Source of the DNA: a bacterium
GTDB taxonomy: Bacteria > Sysuimicrobiota > Sysuimicrobiia > Sysuimicrobiales > Segetimicrobiaceae
DNA: 43,633 nucleotides
Assembly (NCBI GenBank): GCA_035703895.1
Contig: DASSXJ010000068.1
Span: 1-43,633 of the forward strand
Direction: 5' to 3'
Below, one piece after another: positions 1-7,168 of the stretch. Numbering within the stretch: position 1 is the stretch's first letter; every line of letters begins with the position of its first letter. The position numbers and the translations under genes were made by a program. Below the pieces are notes generated by a model that did no database searches, was not told where the DNA came from, and saw only the letters and a list, made by a program, of their open reading frames with translations.

Positions 1-398
1 CGGGCCGCCGCCTCGAGGCCGGCATCCCAGCACGCGAACACTACCAGTGTTTCGAGACGAGCAGCGATAGTCAACGCTGATGCCAAGTGGACGGCATCGT
101 ATGCACGAAGCTGGAATGACTCAGCCGTCTCGGCGGCCTTATGGATAAGTTGGTCGGTCACGCGGACTCGTTGATAATGGACCCAGTCCGCGTCCAAGGA
201 TCTCACGGCTCGACGGTACTCGGTCGTGGCGAGCCCGCCCTCCCGGCGTCGGCGCGCAAGCGCGGACCTGGCTTCGACATAGGCAAGAGGGGAAGTAGCT
301 GCCACGGTCGCTTGCTGTAGCGCCCCGTGCACGGCAGGCGAACCCTCTTCATCCACATAGAGCTTTACGAGCGCGCTGGTATCGAGATACAGGTTCAC
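1..398 (-). CDS. vapC: PIN-domain toxin, VapC type (3' end outside window)
   Basis: Reading down from a GTG at 398, the frame stays open to the window edge. It gives about 132 residues starting NLYLDTSALVKLYVDEE, the usual PIN start with the first metal-binding Asp in LDTSALVK. Further acidic residues follow in the helix AYVEARSALARRR, and the motif AYDAVHLASAL is the classic C-terminal PIN active-site segment. VapC toxins are Mg-dependent RNases that cleave tRNA or rRNA when their antitoxin is degraded. The GTG overlaps the antitoxin stop in a GTGA, so the two are translationally coupled. PIN proteins are usually 125-145 residues, so only a few C-terminal residues are missing. The target RNA cannot be told from the sequence. 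Confidence 0.88.
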   Translation of the reverse strand, partial: MNLYLDTSALVKLYVDEEGSPAVHGALQQATVAATSPLAYVEARSALARRRREGGLATTEYRRAVRSLDADWVHYQRVRVTDQLIHKAAETAESFQLRAYDAVHLASALTIAARLETLVVFACWDAGLEAAA

Positions 399-664
399 CG
401 GCGGTCCTCGAGGACGGCAGCCGCCACTGCAGGACCCTTGAGATGGGCCGGGCGTCGGGCACCCCGAGGCTTGCCACCCTCCCACCGTATCGTCCCATCC
501 CTGACCATGGCGTCGATGCGCTGATCATCAGTGCTCACTGCGGGCGGGCCGATGATCGCGACCGGGCGACCGCGGTCCGTCACGGTGATGCGCTCCCCCT
601 GCCTGACGCGTGCGAGAAAGCGGCTTAGGCGAGCCTTCAATTCGCGGATGCCAACGCTTGCCAT
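395..664 (-). CDS. Type II antitoxin, Phd/YefM family
   Basis: An 89-residue protein beginning MASVGIRELKARLSRFLARV and followed by ERITVTDRGRPVAII, the standard Phd/YefM N-terminal DNA-binding fold (beta strand, helix, and a strand with the DRGRPVA turn). The C-terminal 40 residues are basic and less conserved, as expected for the flexible segment that wraps the PIN toxin. It overlaps vapC by 4 bp. By family knowledge it binds its own promoter and neutralises VapC. A strong promoter with a palindromic operator lies directly upstream. The ATG at 664 is only about 4 nt from the predicted transcription start, so the mRNA is probably leaderless, which fits the lack of a Shine-Dalgarno site. Confidence 0.88.
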   Translation of the reverse strand: MASVGIRELKARLSRFLARVRQGERITVTDRGRPVAIIGPPAVSTDDQRIDAMVRDGTIRWEGGKPRGARRPAHLKGPAVAAAVLEDRR

Positions 665-674
665 TTGTGGTCAC

Positions 675-703
675 ATAATAGTTCAATGTGTCCACATTGT
701 CAA
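675..703 (-). promoter_or_regulatory. Promoter with embedded operator for the antitoxin-toxin pair
   Basis: On the minus strand a consensus -35 TTGACA (703-698) is followed after exactly 17 nt by TATTAT (680-675). Inside the spacer and touching the -35 is a perfect inverted repeat, CAATGTG-GA-CACATTG on the minus strand (699-684). Its place fits autorepression by the antitoxin or the toxin-antitoxin complex. The predicted start at about 668 leaves roughly 4 nt before the ATG. Confidence 0.8.
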
Positions 704-745
704 GGACGTAGTAATGGCCGCAGTGGCAGCGCCCCTAGAAAAACC

Positions 746-791
746 TGGAGCCGGCGATCGGATTCGAACCGATGACCAGCGCATTACGAGT
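746..791 (-). pseudogene. 3' fragment of tRNA-Thr(CGT), likely attachment-site remnant
   Basis: The minus strand carries anticodon loop to CCA end of a tRNA-Thr: ACTCGTAATGCGC, then a complete T arm (ATCGG TTCGAAT CCGAT), acceptor 3' strand CGCCGGC, discriminator T and CCA. No 5' half follows: the bases above 791 do not continue the tRNA. It matches 41 of 46 positions of the 3' half of the intact tRNA-Thr at 3957-4031, with a compensated base-pair change in the T stem. Same-strand orientation and position relative to the intact gene are those of an att-site duplicate. Confidence 0.75.
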
Positions 792-1025
792 CGGCTTCCC
801 TCTTTGTCGTCCTCTGCCGTCCTGTGCGCTAACCCGCCTCCTGCAACGGTTCCCGACGGATGCGAGTGAAGCCATCTGCAGTCCTTTCCACCCCTCTGCC
901 GCCGGGTCCGGTAGCAAAACGGTAGCAGATTGCGGCCCGGTGAGCGGCGAACTTCGAGCAGGAAGTTGTGATTTTCCATCACAGGACTTTAGAGAGAGAC
1001 GAATGCTGGCGTCAGGTGAACGCAG
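792..1025. other. Non-coding stretch beside the tRNA fragment
   Basis: I see no supported gene here. On the minus strand, near 905-930, the short repeat GCTACCGTTTTGCTACCG occurs between the tRNA fragment and the HTH remnant. Short repeats of this sort are common near tyrosine-integrase attachment sites, but no integrase reading frame is left. Frames that read through the tRNA fragment give the usual SSVRIRSPAP-like nonsense and were ignored. Confidence 0.4.
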
Positions 1026-1319
1026 ATGAAAGGTCACGGCGAGAAGTTGACGAGGAAGCAGGAGCAGGCAATCGCGGCACTTCTGGCCGAGCCGACCCTG
1101 GGATCCGCTGCTCGTCGGTGCGGGGTGAGTGAGACGACCTTGTGGCGTTGGCTTCAAGACGAGGAGTTCCAGGCTGCTTACAAGAACGCGCGGCGGTCCG
1201 CGGTGGATGCTGCCACCACCTGCCTCCAGCAAGCGGCGACCGAGGCCGTCGCTTGCCTACGCCGCGCTCTGACGTGCGGGCAAGTGGCCGCCGAGGTGAG
1301 GGCCGCAGGCCAACCTCGA
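1026..1319 (+). pseudogene. Phage-type helix-turn-helix protein, N-terminal remnant
   Basis: From the ATG at 1026 about 95 residues look real: KLTRKQEQAIAALLAEPTL, then AARRCGVSETTLWRWL (helix-turn-helix with the Trp-rich recognition helix) and EFQAAYKNARR. This is the pattern of small HTH proteins related to terminase small subunits that often sit on integrated elements. A further helical segment (CLQQAATEAVACLRRAL) follows. After EVRAAGQ the same frame stops resembling the family and runs into fragments of an unrelated RNase gene. I read this as a deletion fusion rather than a working fusion protein. The frame itself runs on to 1694. Confidence 0.6.
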
Positions 1320-1329
1320 GTCGACACGA

Positions 1330-1705
1330 CCTCCAGACAATTGCTCGGCGCGCGATGCTCGAGCGCGGCTTCCTGCCGGACTTCGGCGCGGCCGTGCTCA
1401 CAGAGGTGGGGACCCTTCCCCGGACCCACCGCGACGCAGATTCCGTCCGTCCGCGAGCTGAGTGGATTGCTCTGGGCGTCCATTGACAACGACGACTCGC
1501 TCGACCTCGATCAGCTCTCGGTCGCCGAGCCCCTGGCCGACGGCAGGGTGAAAGTCCTCGTCGCGATTGCCGACGTGGATGCCCTCGTGGGAAGAGCCTC
1601 GGCGATTGACGCGCTCGCGCAACACAACGCGACGTCCGTCTATCGGTCGCACAGGTCTTCCCCATGCTCCCGGAGCGGCTGTCAACGGATCTGACCTCGG
1701 ACGGT
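1330..1705 (+). pseudogene. RNase II/RNB-domain exoribonuclease, frameshifted remnant
   Basis: Three short stretches in alternating frames reconstruct the N-terminal part of an RNB-type 3'-5' exoribonuclease: HDLQTIARRAMLERGFLPDF (about 1337-1395), VRELSGLLWASIDNDDSLDL followed by DQLSVAE and VAIADVDALV (about 1447-1640), and VFPMLPERLSTDLTSD (1655-1702). The segment IDNDDSLDLDQ is the acidic metal-binding signature at the start of the RNB catalytic domain. At least two frame changes separate the pieces, and the gene stops after roughly a third of the usual length, so it cannot make a working enzyme. It is fused head-on to the preceding HTH remnant. Confidence 0.7.
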
Positions 1706-1856
1706 CGATCTCCTTCTCGCTTAGGCCGAGACGGGTTTGATCGGTATCGGTAAGCCCTGGAGCAACCGCGTTCATCGAAATCCCGTACGATGCGAGAGTC
1801 AGCGCCAGGAGTTGGCCAAACGGAGCGAATGCTACGTTGGAGTCCTCCCAGATCAT
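1700..1856 (-). pseudogene. Short-chain dehydrogenase (SDR), C-terminal-half remnant
   Basis: The minus strand encodes LALTLASYGISMNAVAPG followed by LTDTDQTRLGLSEKEID, the typical SDR stretch after the catalytic YxxxK helix, where NAVAPG is the conserved loop. Neither the Rossmann N-terminus nor the catalytic Tyr-Lys lies upstream, and the match ends at about 1700, exactly where the RNase remnant on the other strand ends. It is a roughly 50-codon scrap of an oxidoreductase gene, joined to another scrap. Confidence 0.6.
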
Positions 1857-2090
1857 CGTAACATGACCTATTGCCGCCGATTAATTCGCCGAGGAGCGAG
1901 AGTCACTTCCGCCGGCGGCAGGAAGGGAAGGTCATGGTGACAGGGTAAGCCGCCGATCAAGCGGGCGCCGCGCGGGGCGAAGGATTTCCGACGCGGCGGA
2001 ACGAAAGGGCCGCCGGTTGGCATGCCTCCGAGCGCGGATCAATGGGCGAGCGCGGACAGCCGGTGAGGCACGCCGGGGGAGGGAGCACGT

Positions 2091-3692
2091 ATGCGCATGA
2101 CGAGGGGGCTCTCGGGTCATATCCCGCTCGCGCTGGTCATCGCCGGCGTCCTTGGCGCCGGCATGTTCACCATGCCGCTCCCTCAGACGGGGTCCGCCGC
2201 CGGACCGATCACCTTCGTCTGGGGCCGTGCCGGCGACGCGGACACCCTGGACAATCCTGTGAGCACGAACGGCGAGACCTCGGAGGTGACGACCCAGATC
2301 TTCAATACCCTCGTGCGGCTCCGGCCGGGGACCGTGGAAGTCGAGCCGGACCTCGCCACCAGTTGGTCGGTCTCGCCTGACGGCACCGTCTGGACTTTCA
2401 AGCTGCGCAAGGGCGTGACGTTCCACGATGGGACTCCCTGGAACGCCGAGGCGGCCAAACTCAATATCGACAGGTGGTCGGACAAGAACAACCCCTACCA
2501 CCAGTCCGGGACCGACTTCTACTATTGGAATGACCTGCTCGCGGATTTGTTCAAGGAAGCCAGGGCCGTCGACCCGGAGACGCTTCAGATCGTCACGTCT
2601 GCACCCTTCGGCGCGATGCTCAGCGATCTCACCGTGATCGCCTTCGATTTCGCCAGTCCGGCCTCGCTCAAGGAGTACGGGGGGCAGGGTGCGGGCCAGC
2701 ATCCGGTGGGGACCGGCCCCTTCAAGTTCGTGGAGTGGGTCCGGGACGATCACATCACTCTAGTAGCCAATTCCTCGTTCTTTCGGCCGGGATTCCCGAA
2801 GATGCCCCGGGTGATTTATCGGGTCATCAAAGACAACGCGGCGCGATACTTGGCCCTGAAAGCCGGTGGGGCGCACGCGATCGAGCTACCGAACCCCGAC
2901 GACGTCAAGACCGCTCAGGCCGACCCGAACCTCAAGGTCGCCTTTCGATCGTCGTTTAACACCGGGTGGCTCCACTTCAACATGAACCACCCCCAATTCA
3001 AAGACCGGCGCGTCCGCGAGGCGGTCGCGCTGGCGATCAACAAACGGGCGATCGTGGAAGGGCTGTACGGCGGATTCGGCGAGGTCGCCGACCAGCTCAT
3101 GCCCCCCGTGATGTGGGGCCGGTCGTCCAAGGTCAAAGCGTACCCGTACAATCCCGAGCGGGCCAGGAAGCTCCTCGCCGAAGCGGGGTACGCCAACGGG
3201 TTCGCCGTAGACTTTTGGTATATTCCCGTCAGCCGCCCCTACTTTCCCCAAGGGAAAGAGATTGGGACGGCGATTGCCAACGACCTGGGCAAGGTTGGCA
3301 TCAAGGCCAACCTGATGACCGAGGACTGGGCGGCCTATGGAAAGGACGGTCGCGAGACCTTGAAGTTCTCCGCATACATGGTCGGGTGGATCGGCGATAC
3401 GGGAGACCCCGATGACTGGTTGGGGTTCTTCTTCAGCCGTACCAAGCCGAGCGCGACGCGGTACTCGTACGACAATCCCACCGTGCGCGAGCTGGTGGCC
3501 AAAGCCCGGACCCTCAGCAGTCAGGCCGATCGGGCGAAGGTGTACGCGCAGATCCAGGAGATCGTGGCCAACGACATCCCGCTGGTGCCGATCGCCCACT
3601 CCAAGACCCCGCTCTTGATGCTGAAGGCCGTAGAGGGCCTCATTCCGCATCCTAACGGCAACGAGTACATGGAGACGGTCTCGCTGCGGTAG
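2091..3692 (+). CDS. Peptide/nickel-type ABC transporter substrate-binding protein (SBP_bac_5)
   Basis: A 533-residue periplasmic binding protein of the DppA/OppA family. Residues 1-36 form a signal peptide (basic MRMTRG, hydrophobic stretch, cleavage near GSAAG). The mature part has family marks: DTLDNPVSTNGE near 50, EPDLATSWSVSPDGTVWTF and GVTFHDGTPW near 100-120, GTGPFKFVEW near 210, and the C-terminal DTGDPDDWLGFFFS. A GGGGAGGGAG ribosome site lies 5 nt before the ATG. These proteins capture oligopeptides, nickel chelates, sugars or other small compounds for an inner-membrane ABC importer. No permease or ATPase gene is adjacent, so it is an orphan binding protein. It lies inside the stretch bounded by the two tRNA-Thr sequences and is the only intact gene there. 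The ligand cannot be predicted. Confidence 0.9.
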   Translation: MRMTRGLSGHIPLALVIAGVLGAGMFTMPLPQTGSAAGPITFVWGRAGDADTLDNPVSTNGETSEVTTQIFNTLVRLRPGTVEVEPDLATSWSVSPDGTVWTFKLRKGVTFHDGTPWNAEAAKLNIDRWSDKNNPYHQSGTDFYYWNDLLADLFKEARAVDPETLQIVTSAPFGAMLSDLTVIAFDFASPASLKEYGGQGAGQHPVGTGPFKFVEWVRDDHITLVANSSFFRPGFPKMPRVIYRVIKDNAARYLALKAGGAHAIELPNPDDVKTAQADPNLKVAFRSSFNTGWLHFNMNHPQFKDRRVREAVALAINKRAIVEGLYGGFGEVADQLMPPVMWGRSSKVKAYPYNPERARKLLAEAGYANGFAVDFWYIPVSRPYFPQGKEIGTAIANDLGKVGIKANLMTEDWAAYGKDGRETLKFSAYMVGWIGDTGDPDDWLGFFFSRTKPSATRYSYDNPTVRELVAKARTLSSQADRAKVYAQIQEIVANDIPLVPIAHSKTPLLMLKAVEGLIPHPNGNEYMETVSLR

Positions 3693-3776
3693 CGCGCCGG
3701 ACGCGCGACGAGCGGCGCACACGACTCTGGACCGGGCGGCGCGCTCGGCCCTTAGCTCATCTCAACCATCTCGGTC

Positions 3777-3842
3777 AAGTTGTCGCAACGGGGTATTTCG
3801 GAACCCGTCAATCGTTAGGTTGCCGCACCGGGTACATTCCGC
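3777..3842. repeat. Two imperfect 25-bp direct repeats, 40-bp period
   Basis: GTTGTCGCAACGGGGTATTT (from 3779) and GTTGCCGCACCGGGTACATT (from 3819) begin exactly 40 bp apart and differ at few positions plus a one-base shift. The second is followed by CCGCCATTTGACC. Tandem imperfect copies of this kind are common at the ends of insertion sequences, but no transposase frame is present. On the minus strand a short frame over the repeats includes MAECTRCGNLTIDGF, with a CxxC pair, but is too short to call. Confidence 0.4.
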
Positions 3843-3956
3843 CATTTGACCCTCCAGCAGCAGACCGTCCTGCCCGGATTCTTCTTGCAGTGATTGAGCG
3901 CGACCCTCGTGCGGTCGAGCGAGTGATTGTTGGCAGCCGGAAGCCTTAGTGACTTC

Positions 3957-4031
3957 TGGTGGCGGCGAACGGATTCGAACCGTTGACCTGCGCATTACGA
4001 GTGCGCTGCTCTACCACTGAGCTACGCCGGC
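3957..4031 (-). tRNA. tRNA-Thr (anticodon CGT)
   Basis: The minus strand folds as a full cloverleaf: acceptor GCCGGCG, TA at positions 8-9, D arm with GCTCAGTGGTAGAGC, anticodon stem GCGCA/TGCGC with loop CTCGTAA (anticodon CGT, Thr), T arm AACGG TTCGAAT CCGTT, acceptor 3' strand CGCCGCC, discriminator A and an encoded CCA. One oddity: acceptor pair 2-71 is C-C, a mismatch. The fragment at 746-791 has CGCCGGC at this place, which would pair perfectly with the 5' strand here. This suggests that the 3' half was exchanged during an integration event. Confidence 0.93.
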
Positions 4032-4041
4032 GTCACCGCGC

Positions 4042-4072
4042 ATTCTACCATATTTCAAACCAGGCCTACCAA
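4042..4072 (-). promoter_or_regulatory. Probable promoter of tRNA-Thr
   Basis: Upstream of the tRNA on the minus strand, TAGAAT (4047-4042) ends 10 nt before the mature 5' end, and TTGGTA (4072-4067) lies 19 nt further up. The -10 is good; the spacer is slightly long. The surrounding 100 bp are clearly AT-richer than the rest of the window. Confidence 0.45.
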
Positions 4073-4331
4073 ATAACTCTATCAATTCTACCGAACAGTA
4101 CCATGTCGACCGGGGGCCCCCTGCTTATACCGGCATGTCACAGATGCTCCCGACTCTAGCTTCAGATTCACCCACGGAGCCTTGCGCGAAAACCGGGCGG
4201 GTAGTACCGTGCAAATAAGGGAATATGAATAGTGAGGCGAGAAGCGCTCATGCGGACCGGTCTGAGTGCCTCAAAATCGAATCCCCCATCGCCGCTAGGC
4301 TCGGCGCATCGCGGCTAATGCCGACCACGCC
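4073..4331. other. AT-richer intergenic region between tRNA-Thr and the AsmA-like gene
   Basis: No coding signal stands out on either strand. It separates the minus-strand tRNA from the plus-strand AsmA-like gene and presumably carries the promoter of the latter. I could not find a convincing -35/-10 pair near 4200-4331 nor a strong ribosome site before the ATG at 4332. Confidence 0.4.
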
Positions 4332-6992
4332 ATGACGGCCCCCAAGCGCGTGCCGCGGTGGGTGATCATCGGTGGGGCCGCGCTGCTCATGCTGGTTGTG
4401 GTACTTCTGCTCGTGCCCTTCCTGGTGCCGGTGGATCGCTTCCGTCCGCTGATCGTCCGACTCGCGGAAGACAGCACCGGACGCAAGATCGACATCGATG
4501 CGCTCCAGTTGCACCTGCTGCCCACCATCCATCTGCGTGTCGTGAACCTTCATATAAAGAACCCCGAGGGCTTCCCCAGCGGCGACACGCTGGTGGTCAA
4601 ATCGCTCGACGTCGGCACAACGCTCAGCAGCGTGCTCGCCCGCCGCTTGGACGTGACGAGAGTGGCGTTCAGCGGTGTGGAAGTGAACCTCCTCCAGACA
4701 CCCAAGGGAAAGACCAACTACGACTTCTCCGGTCGCCTGGGCAAGCCCGTGGCCACAAACGCGCCGGAGAAAGCGAACGCCCCGGCGTTCTCTCTCAGCC
4801 GGATCGATTCCGTCACCGCGCGCGGCGTCAAGATCACATCGGGCACCTATAACCCCGCGACCAGACGGGTTGTCCCGCTCTTTGCCGCCGACGGCCTCAA
4901 CGCTCGGGTCGGGAGCATCAACTTGGGCGCGCAGAACTGGACGGACTCGGTGGACGTCGTGGGCGATCTCGGGGGCATCTTGTTTTCCAACCCGGCCTTG
5001 ACCAAGCCGTTGCGCATCCAGAAGGGTATCTTCAGGGTCAAGAAAGGCGCAGTGGAGGGAGCGTTCGCCGCGGCACTCGACACGCTGCGGGTCGATGGCG
5101 TGGTCAAGATCGCCGATATCAAGAATCCAATCGCCGAATTTGACGTCATCTTCCCCGAGCTTGACGTCGACAAGCTGGAGGCGTTGGCCCGAGCGGGAGG
5201 GGGCGGCACGCCACCGCCGCCACCCGGTGGGCCGCGGCGGCTGCTGGCGAGGGGAAACATCAAGGTCGGCAAGGTGATCGCCCGGCCGGTCGAAGCGGGC
5301 GCGATGACCGCACGGCTGACGATTTACACAGACAGGGCGGAGGTCACCCCGTACAGCCTGGCCGCGTTTGGAGGAACCGTGCGGGGGACCGCGGTGATCG
5401 ATTATGCCGCGGCGCGCCAGCCCCTCGAGATCAGCGCCCACGCGAAAGGCCTGGACGTGGGCGCGGTGATGAAGGCGGCGGGCCGGGCGCAGCAAGGGAT
5501 CGCCGGGAAATTGGACGCGGATGTGCGCGCCACGACGGCGCTCGTGCCAGACCCGCTGACCGCGCTCAAGGTCACGGTGGACTCGTACACGCTCGCCGCG
5601 TCCGAAGGGGTCATTCGGGGAACCGCGGCGGTGGATTACGGGGCGCCTGGACAGCCCGTTCAGGTGACCGCGCTGGCCCGTGGCGTAAATCTCGGCAGGG
5701 TGATGACGACGTTCGCGCCTTCGATGCTGCCGGGGATCGGTGGAACGGTGGATGTCGATGCTCGGGTCGCGACCCGGTTGCGGCAGGATCCGCTGGTTGC
5801 CCTGACCGCGGCGGGAACGTTCGCGCTGCGGAACGGGGTCCTCCCCGGTTTGCCGAAACCGCTGGAGGTCCAGAAGGGGACGTTCAACTTCAGCGGGGGC
5901 GGGGTGCAGGGCACGTTTGCCGCATCGCTTGACACACTGAGGGCGCAGGGCGCGGTCGCGGTGCCCAACCTCAAGAATCCGGTAGCAGACTTCGACGTCA
6001 CCGTTCCGGATCTCGACGTCGACCGAGTGAGGACGTTGTTCGCGAGCGGGCCCGGCGTGACCGGAAAGGGCGGCACAGCGCCGGGAGGACGCGGCGGTCT
6101 GCGGCGGCTGCTGGCGAAGGGTGTGTTAAAGGTTGGTCGGATGAGGGCGCGGCCACTGGAAGCGAGCGCCGTCACCGGCCGGATGAATGTATTCACGGAC
6201 GCCGTTGTGGTTAACCCCCTTAGCATGTCCATGTACGGTGGCACTGCCCGAGGCGCCATGACCGTGGATTACACCGCGCCACACCTCCCCCTCCAGGCGG
6301 TCGTGCAGGTCGGCGGGGTGGACTTCAGCCGGGTAATGGCTGCTCTGGCGCCCGGAAGCAAGCGGTCGATCACGGGGACGCTCGAGGGCAGCGGCAGCCT
6401 AGCGACCATCCTGGCAGCGGATCCACTCGCCGGACTTACCGGTACGGGGACCTTTGCCGTGCGGAACGGCACGATCACCGGACTCGACGTGAAGAACACA
6501 TTGGTGAGTGTCGCCAAGGTCGCCGAGTTCGTGTCTTCGGGCATCACGAAGTTCCGGTACTTCGGGGGGGACTTCCGCATCCAGCAGCAGCGGGTGTACA
6601 GCAACGCGTTGAAGCTCGATTCGGAAGGACTCCAAGCAACGGGCCAGGGCAGCTCCGGTTTCGACAGGACGCTCAACTATACCGGCATCGGCGACGTGAA
6701 AACCAGCGTGTTCGGTCAACCTCAAACCCAGTTGGGCTTGGCGTTACTGAGGAACGCCCTTGGGGGAAAGGTGCCGGAATCCGTCCGCGACTTCAACGCG
6801 CGAGTGCCGTTCGCGATCAAGGGGACGTTCGATAATCCTCAGTTCTCGACGACAGGGGCGCCGCAGATCACCCCGCTGAACTCGCCGACGAAACCGCAGC
6901 CCCAGCAACCCGGGCAGAACCCGCCCCAGATTCCAGGGTTCCCGCAGCTCCCTGTGAATCTCCCGCCACTTCCCTTCCCCAAAGGACCGTAG
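4332..6992 (+). CDS. AsmA family envelope protein with duplicated core
   Basis: An 886-residue protein with one N-terminal membrane helix (about 8-33) followed by VDRFRPLIVRLAEDSTGRKI, the hallmark AsmA start (lipid-transfer, bridge-like family with TamB, YhdP). The long periplasmic part is beta-rich and contains an internal duplication: about 222-400 and 507-690 share the order IQKG(I/T)F, AALDTLR, KNP(I/V)A(E/D)FDV, LDVD, RRLLAKG, the YTD/FTD stretch and the GGT(V/A)RG turn. The end (840-886) is a proline/glutamine-rich tail. AsmA-like proteins are thought to move or balance phospholipids between the two membranes of diderm cells, so the gene is evidence for an outer membrane. The start ATG lacks a clear ribosome site. 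It stands alone, with a gene of unrelated type downstream. Confidence 0.85.
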   Translation: MTAPKRVPRWVIIGGAALLMLVVVLLLVPFLVPVDRFRPLIVRLAEDSTGRKIDIDALQLHLLPTIHLRVVNLHIKNPEGFPSGDTLVVKSLDVGTTLSSVLARRLDVTRVAFSGVEVNLLQTPKGKTNYDFSGRLGKPVATNAPEKANAPAFSLSRIDSVTARGVKITSGTYNPATRRVVPLFAADGLNARVGSINLGAQNWTDSVDVVGDLGGILFSNPALTKPLRIQKGIFRVKKGAVEGAFAAALDTLRVDGVVKIADIKNPIAEFDVIFPELDVDKLEALARAGGGGTPPPPPGGPRRLLARGNIKVGKVIARPVEAGAMTARLTIYTDRAEVTPYSLAAFGGTVRGTAVIDYAAARQPLEISAHAKGLDVGAVMKAAGRAQQGIAGKLDADVRATTALVPDPLTALKVTVDSYTLAASEGVIRGTAAVDYGAPGQPVQVTALARGVNLGRVMTTFAPSMLPGIGGTVDVDARVATRLRQDPLVALTAAGTFALRNGVLPGLPKPLEVQKGTFNFSGGGVQGTFAASLDTLRAQGAVAVPNLKNPVADFDVTVPDLDVDRVRTLFASGPGVTGKGGTAPGGRGGLRRLLAKGVLKVGRMRARPLEASAVTGRMNVFTDAVVVNPLSMSMYGGTARGAMTVDYTAPHLPLQAVVQVGGVDFSRVMAALAPGSKRSITGTLEGSGSLATILAADPLAGLTGTGTFAVRNGTITGLDVKNTLVSVAKVAEFVSSGITKFRYFGGDFRIQQQRVYSNALKLDSEGLQATGQGSSGFDRTLNYTGIGDVKTSVFGQPQTQLGLALLRNALGGKVPESVRDFNARVPFAIKGTFDNPQFSTTGAPQITPLNSPTKPQPQQPGQNPPQIPGFPQLPVNLPPLPFPKGP

Positions 6993-7007
6993 CGCGGAGA
7001 AGCGACT

Positions 7008-7090
7008 TCAGCCGCTAGACAACGCGCGCAGCAGCGCGATGAGCTTGGGCAGGCCCTTGCCGGCGGTCCCGAAGAACTTCGCGTCGGCCG
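7008..7090 (-). pseudogene. Possible C-terminal scrap of an unidentified gene
   Basis: On the minus strand a short frame ends in AKFFGTAGKGLPKLIALL and a TGA at 7010-7008. Its composition (regular hydrophobic helix, no Arg-rich shadow look) resembles a true protein C-terminus, but no start or upstream body remains; the sequence above belongs to the leader of the next plus-strand gene. I do not recognise the family. Confidence 0.25.
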
Positions 7091-7168
7091 GCCTCCCCGT
7101 CCGTGTCTGCCCGGCGCCGGTCCAGGGCACTCTATGATGAAACGACCCCGCCTGAAAGGAGCCGACCG

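Noticed and set aside
683-1232. Open frames across the tRNA-Thr fragment giving SSVRIRSPAP- and ALVIGSNPIAG-like peptides
   Set aside because: These peptides are translations of the tRNA T arm and are a well-known artefact.
4248-5495. 415-residue minus-strand frame antisense to the AsmA-like gene
   Set aside because: His/Arg/Asp-rich shadow of a strongly supported plus-strand gene in GC-rich DNA.
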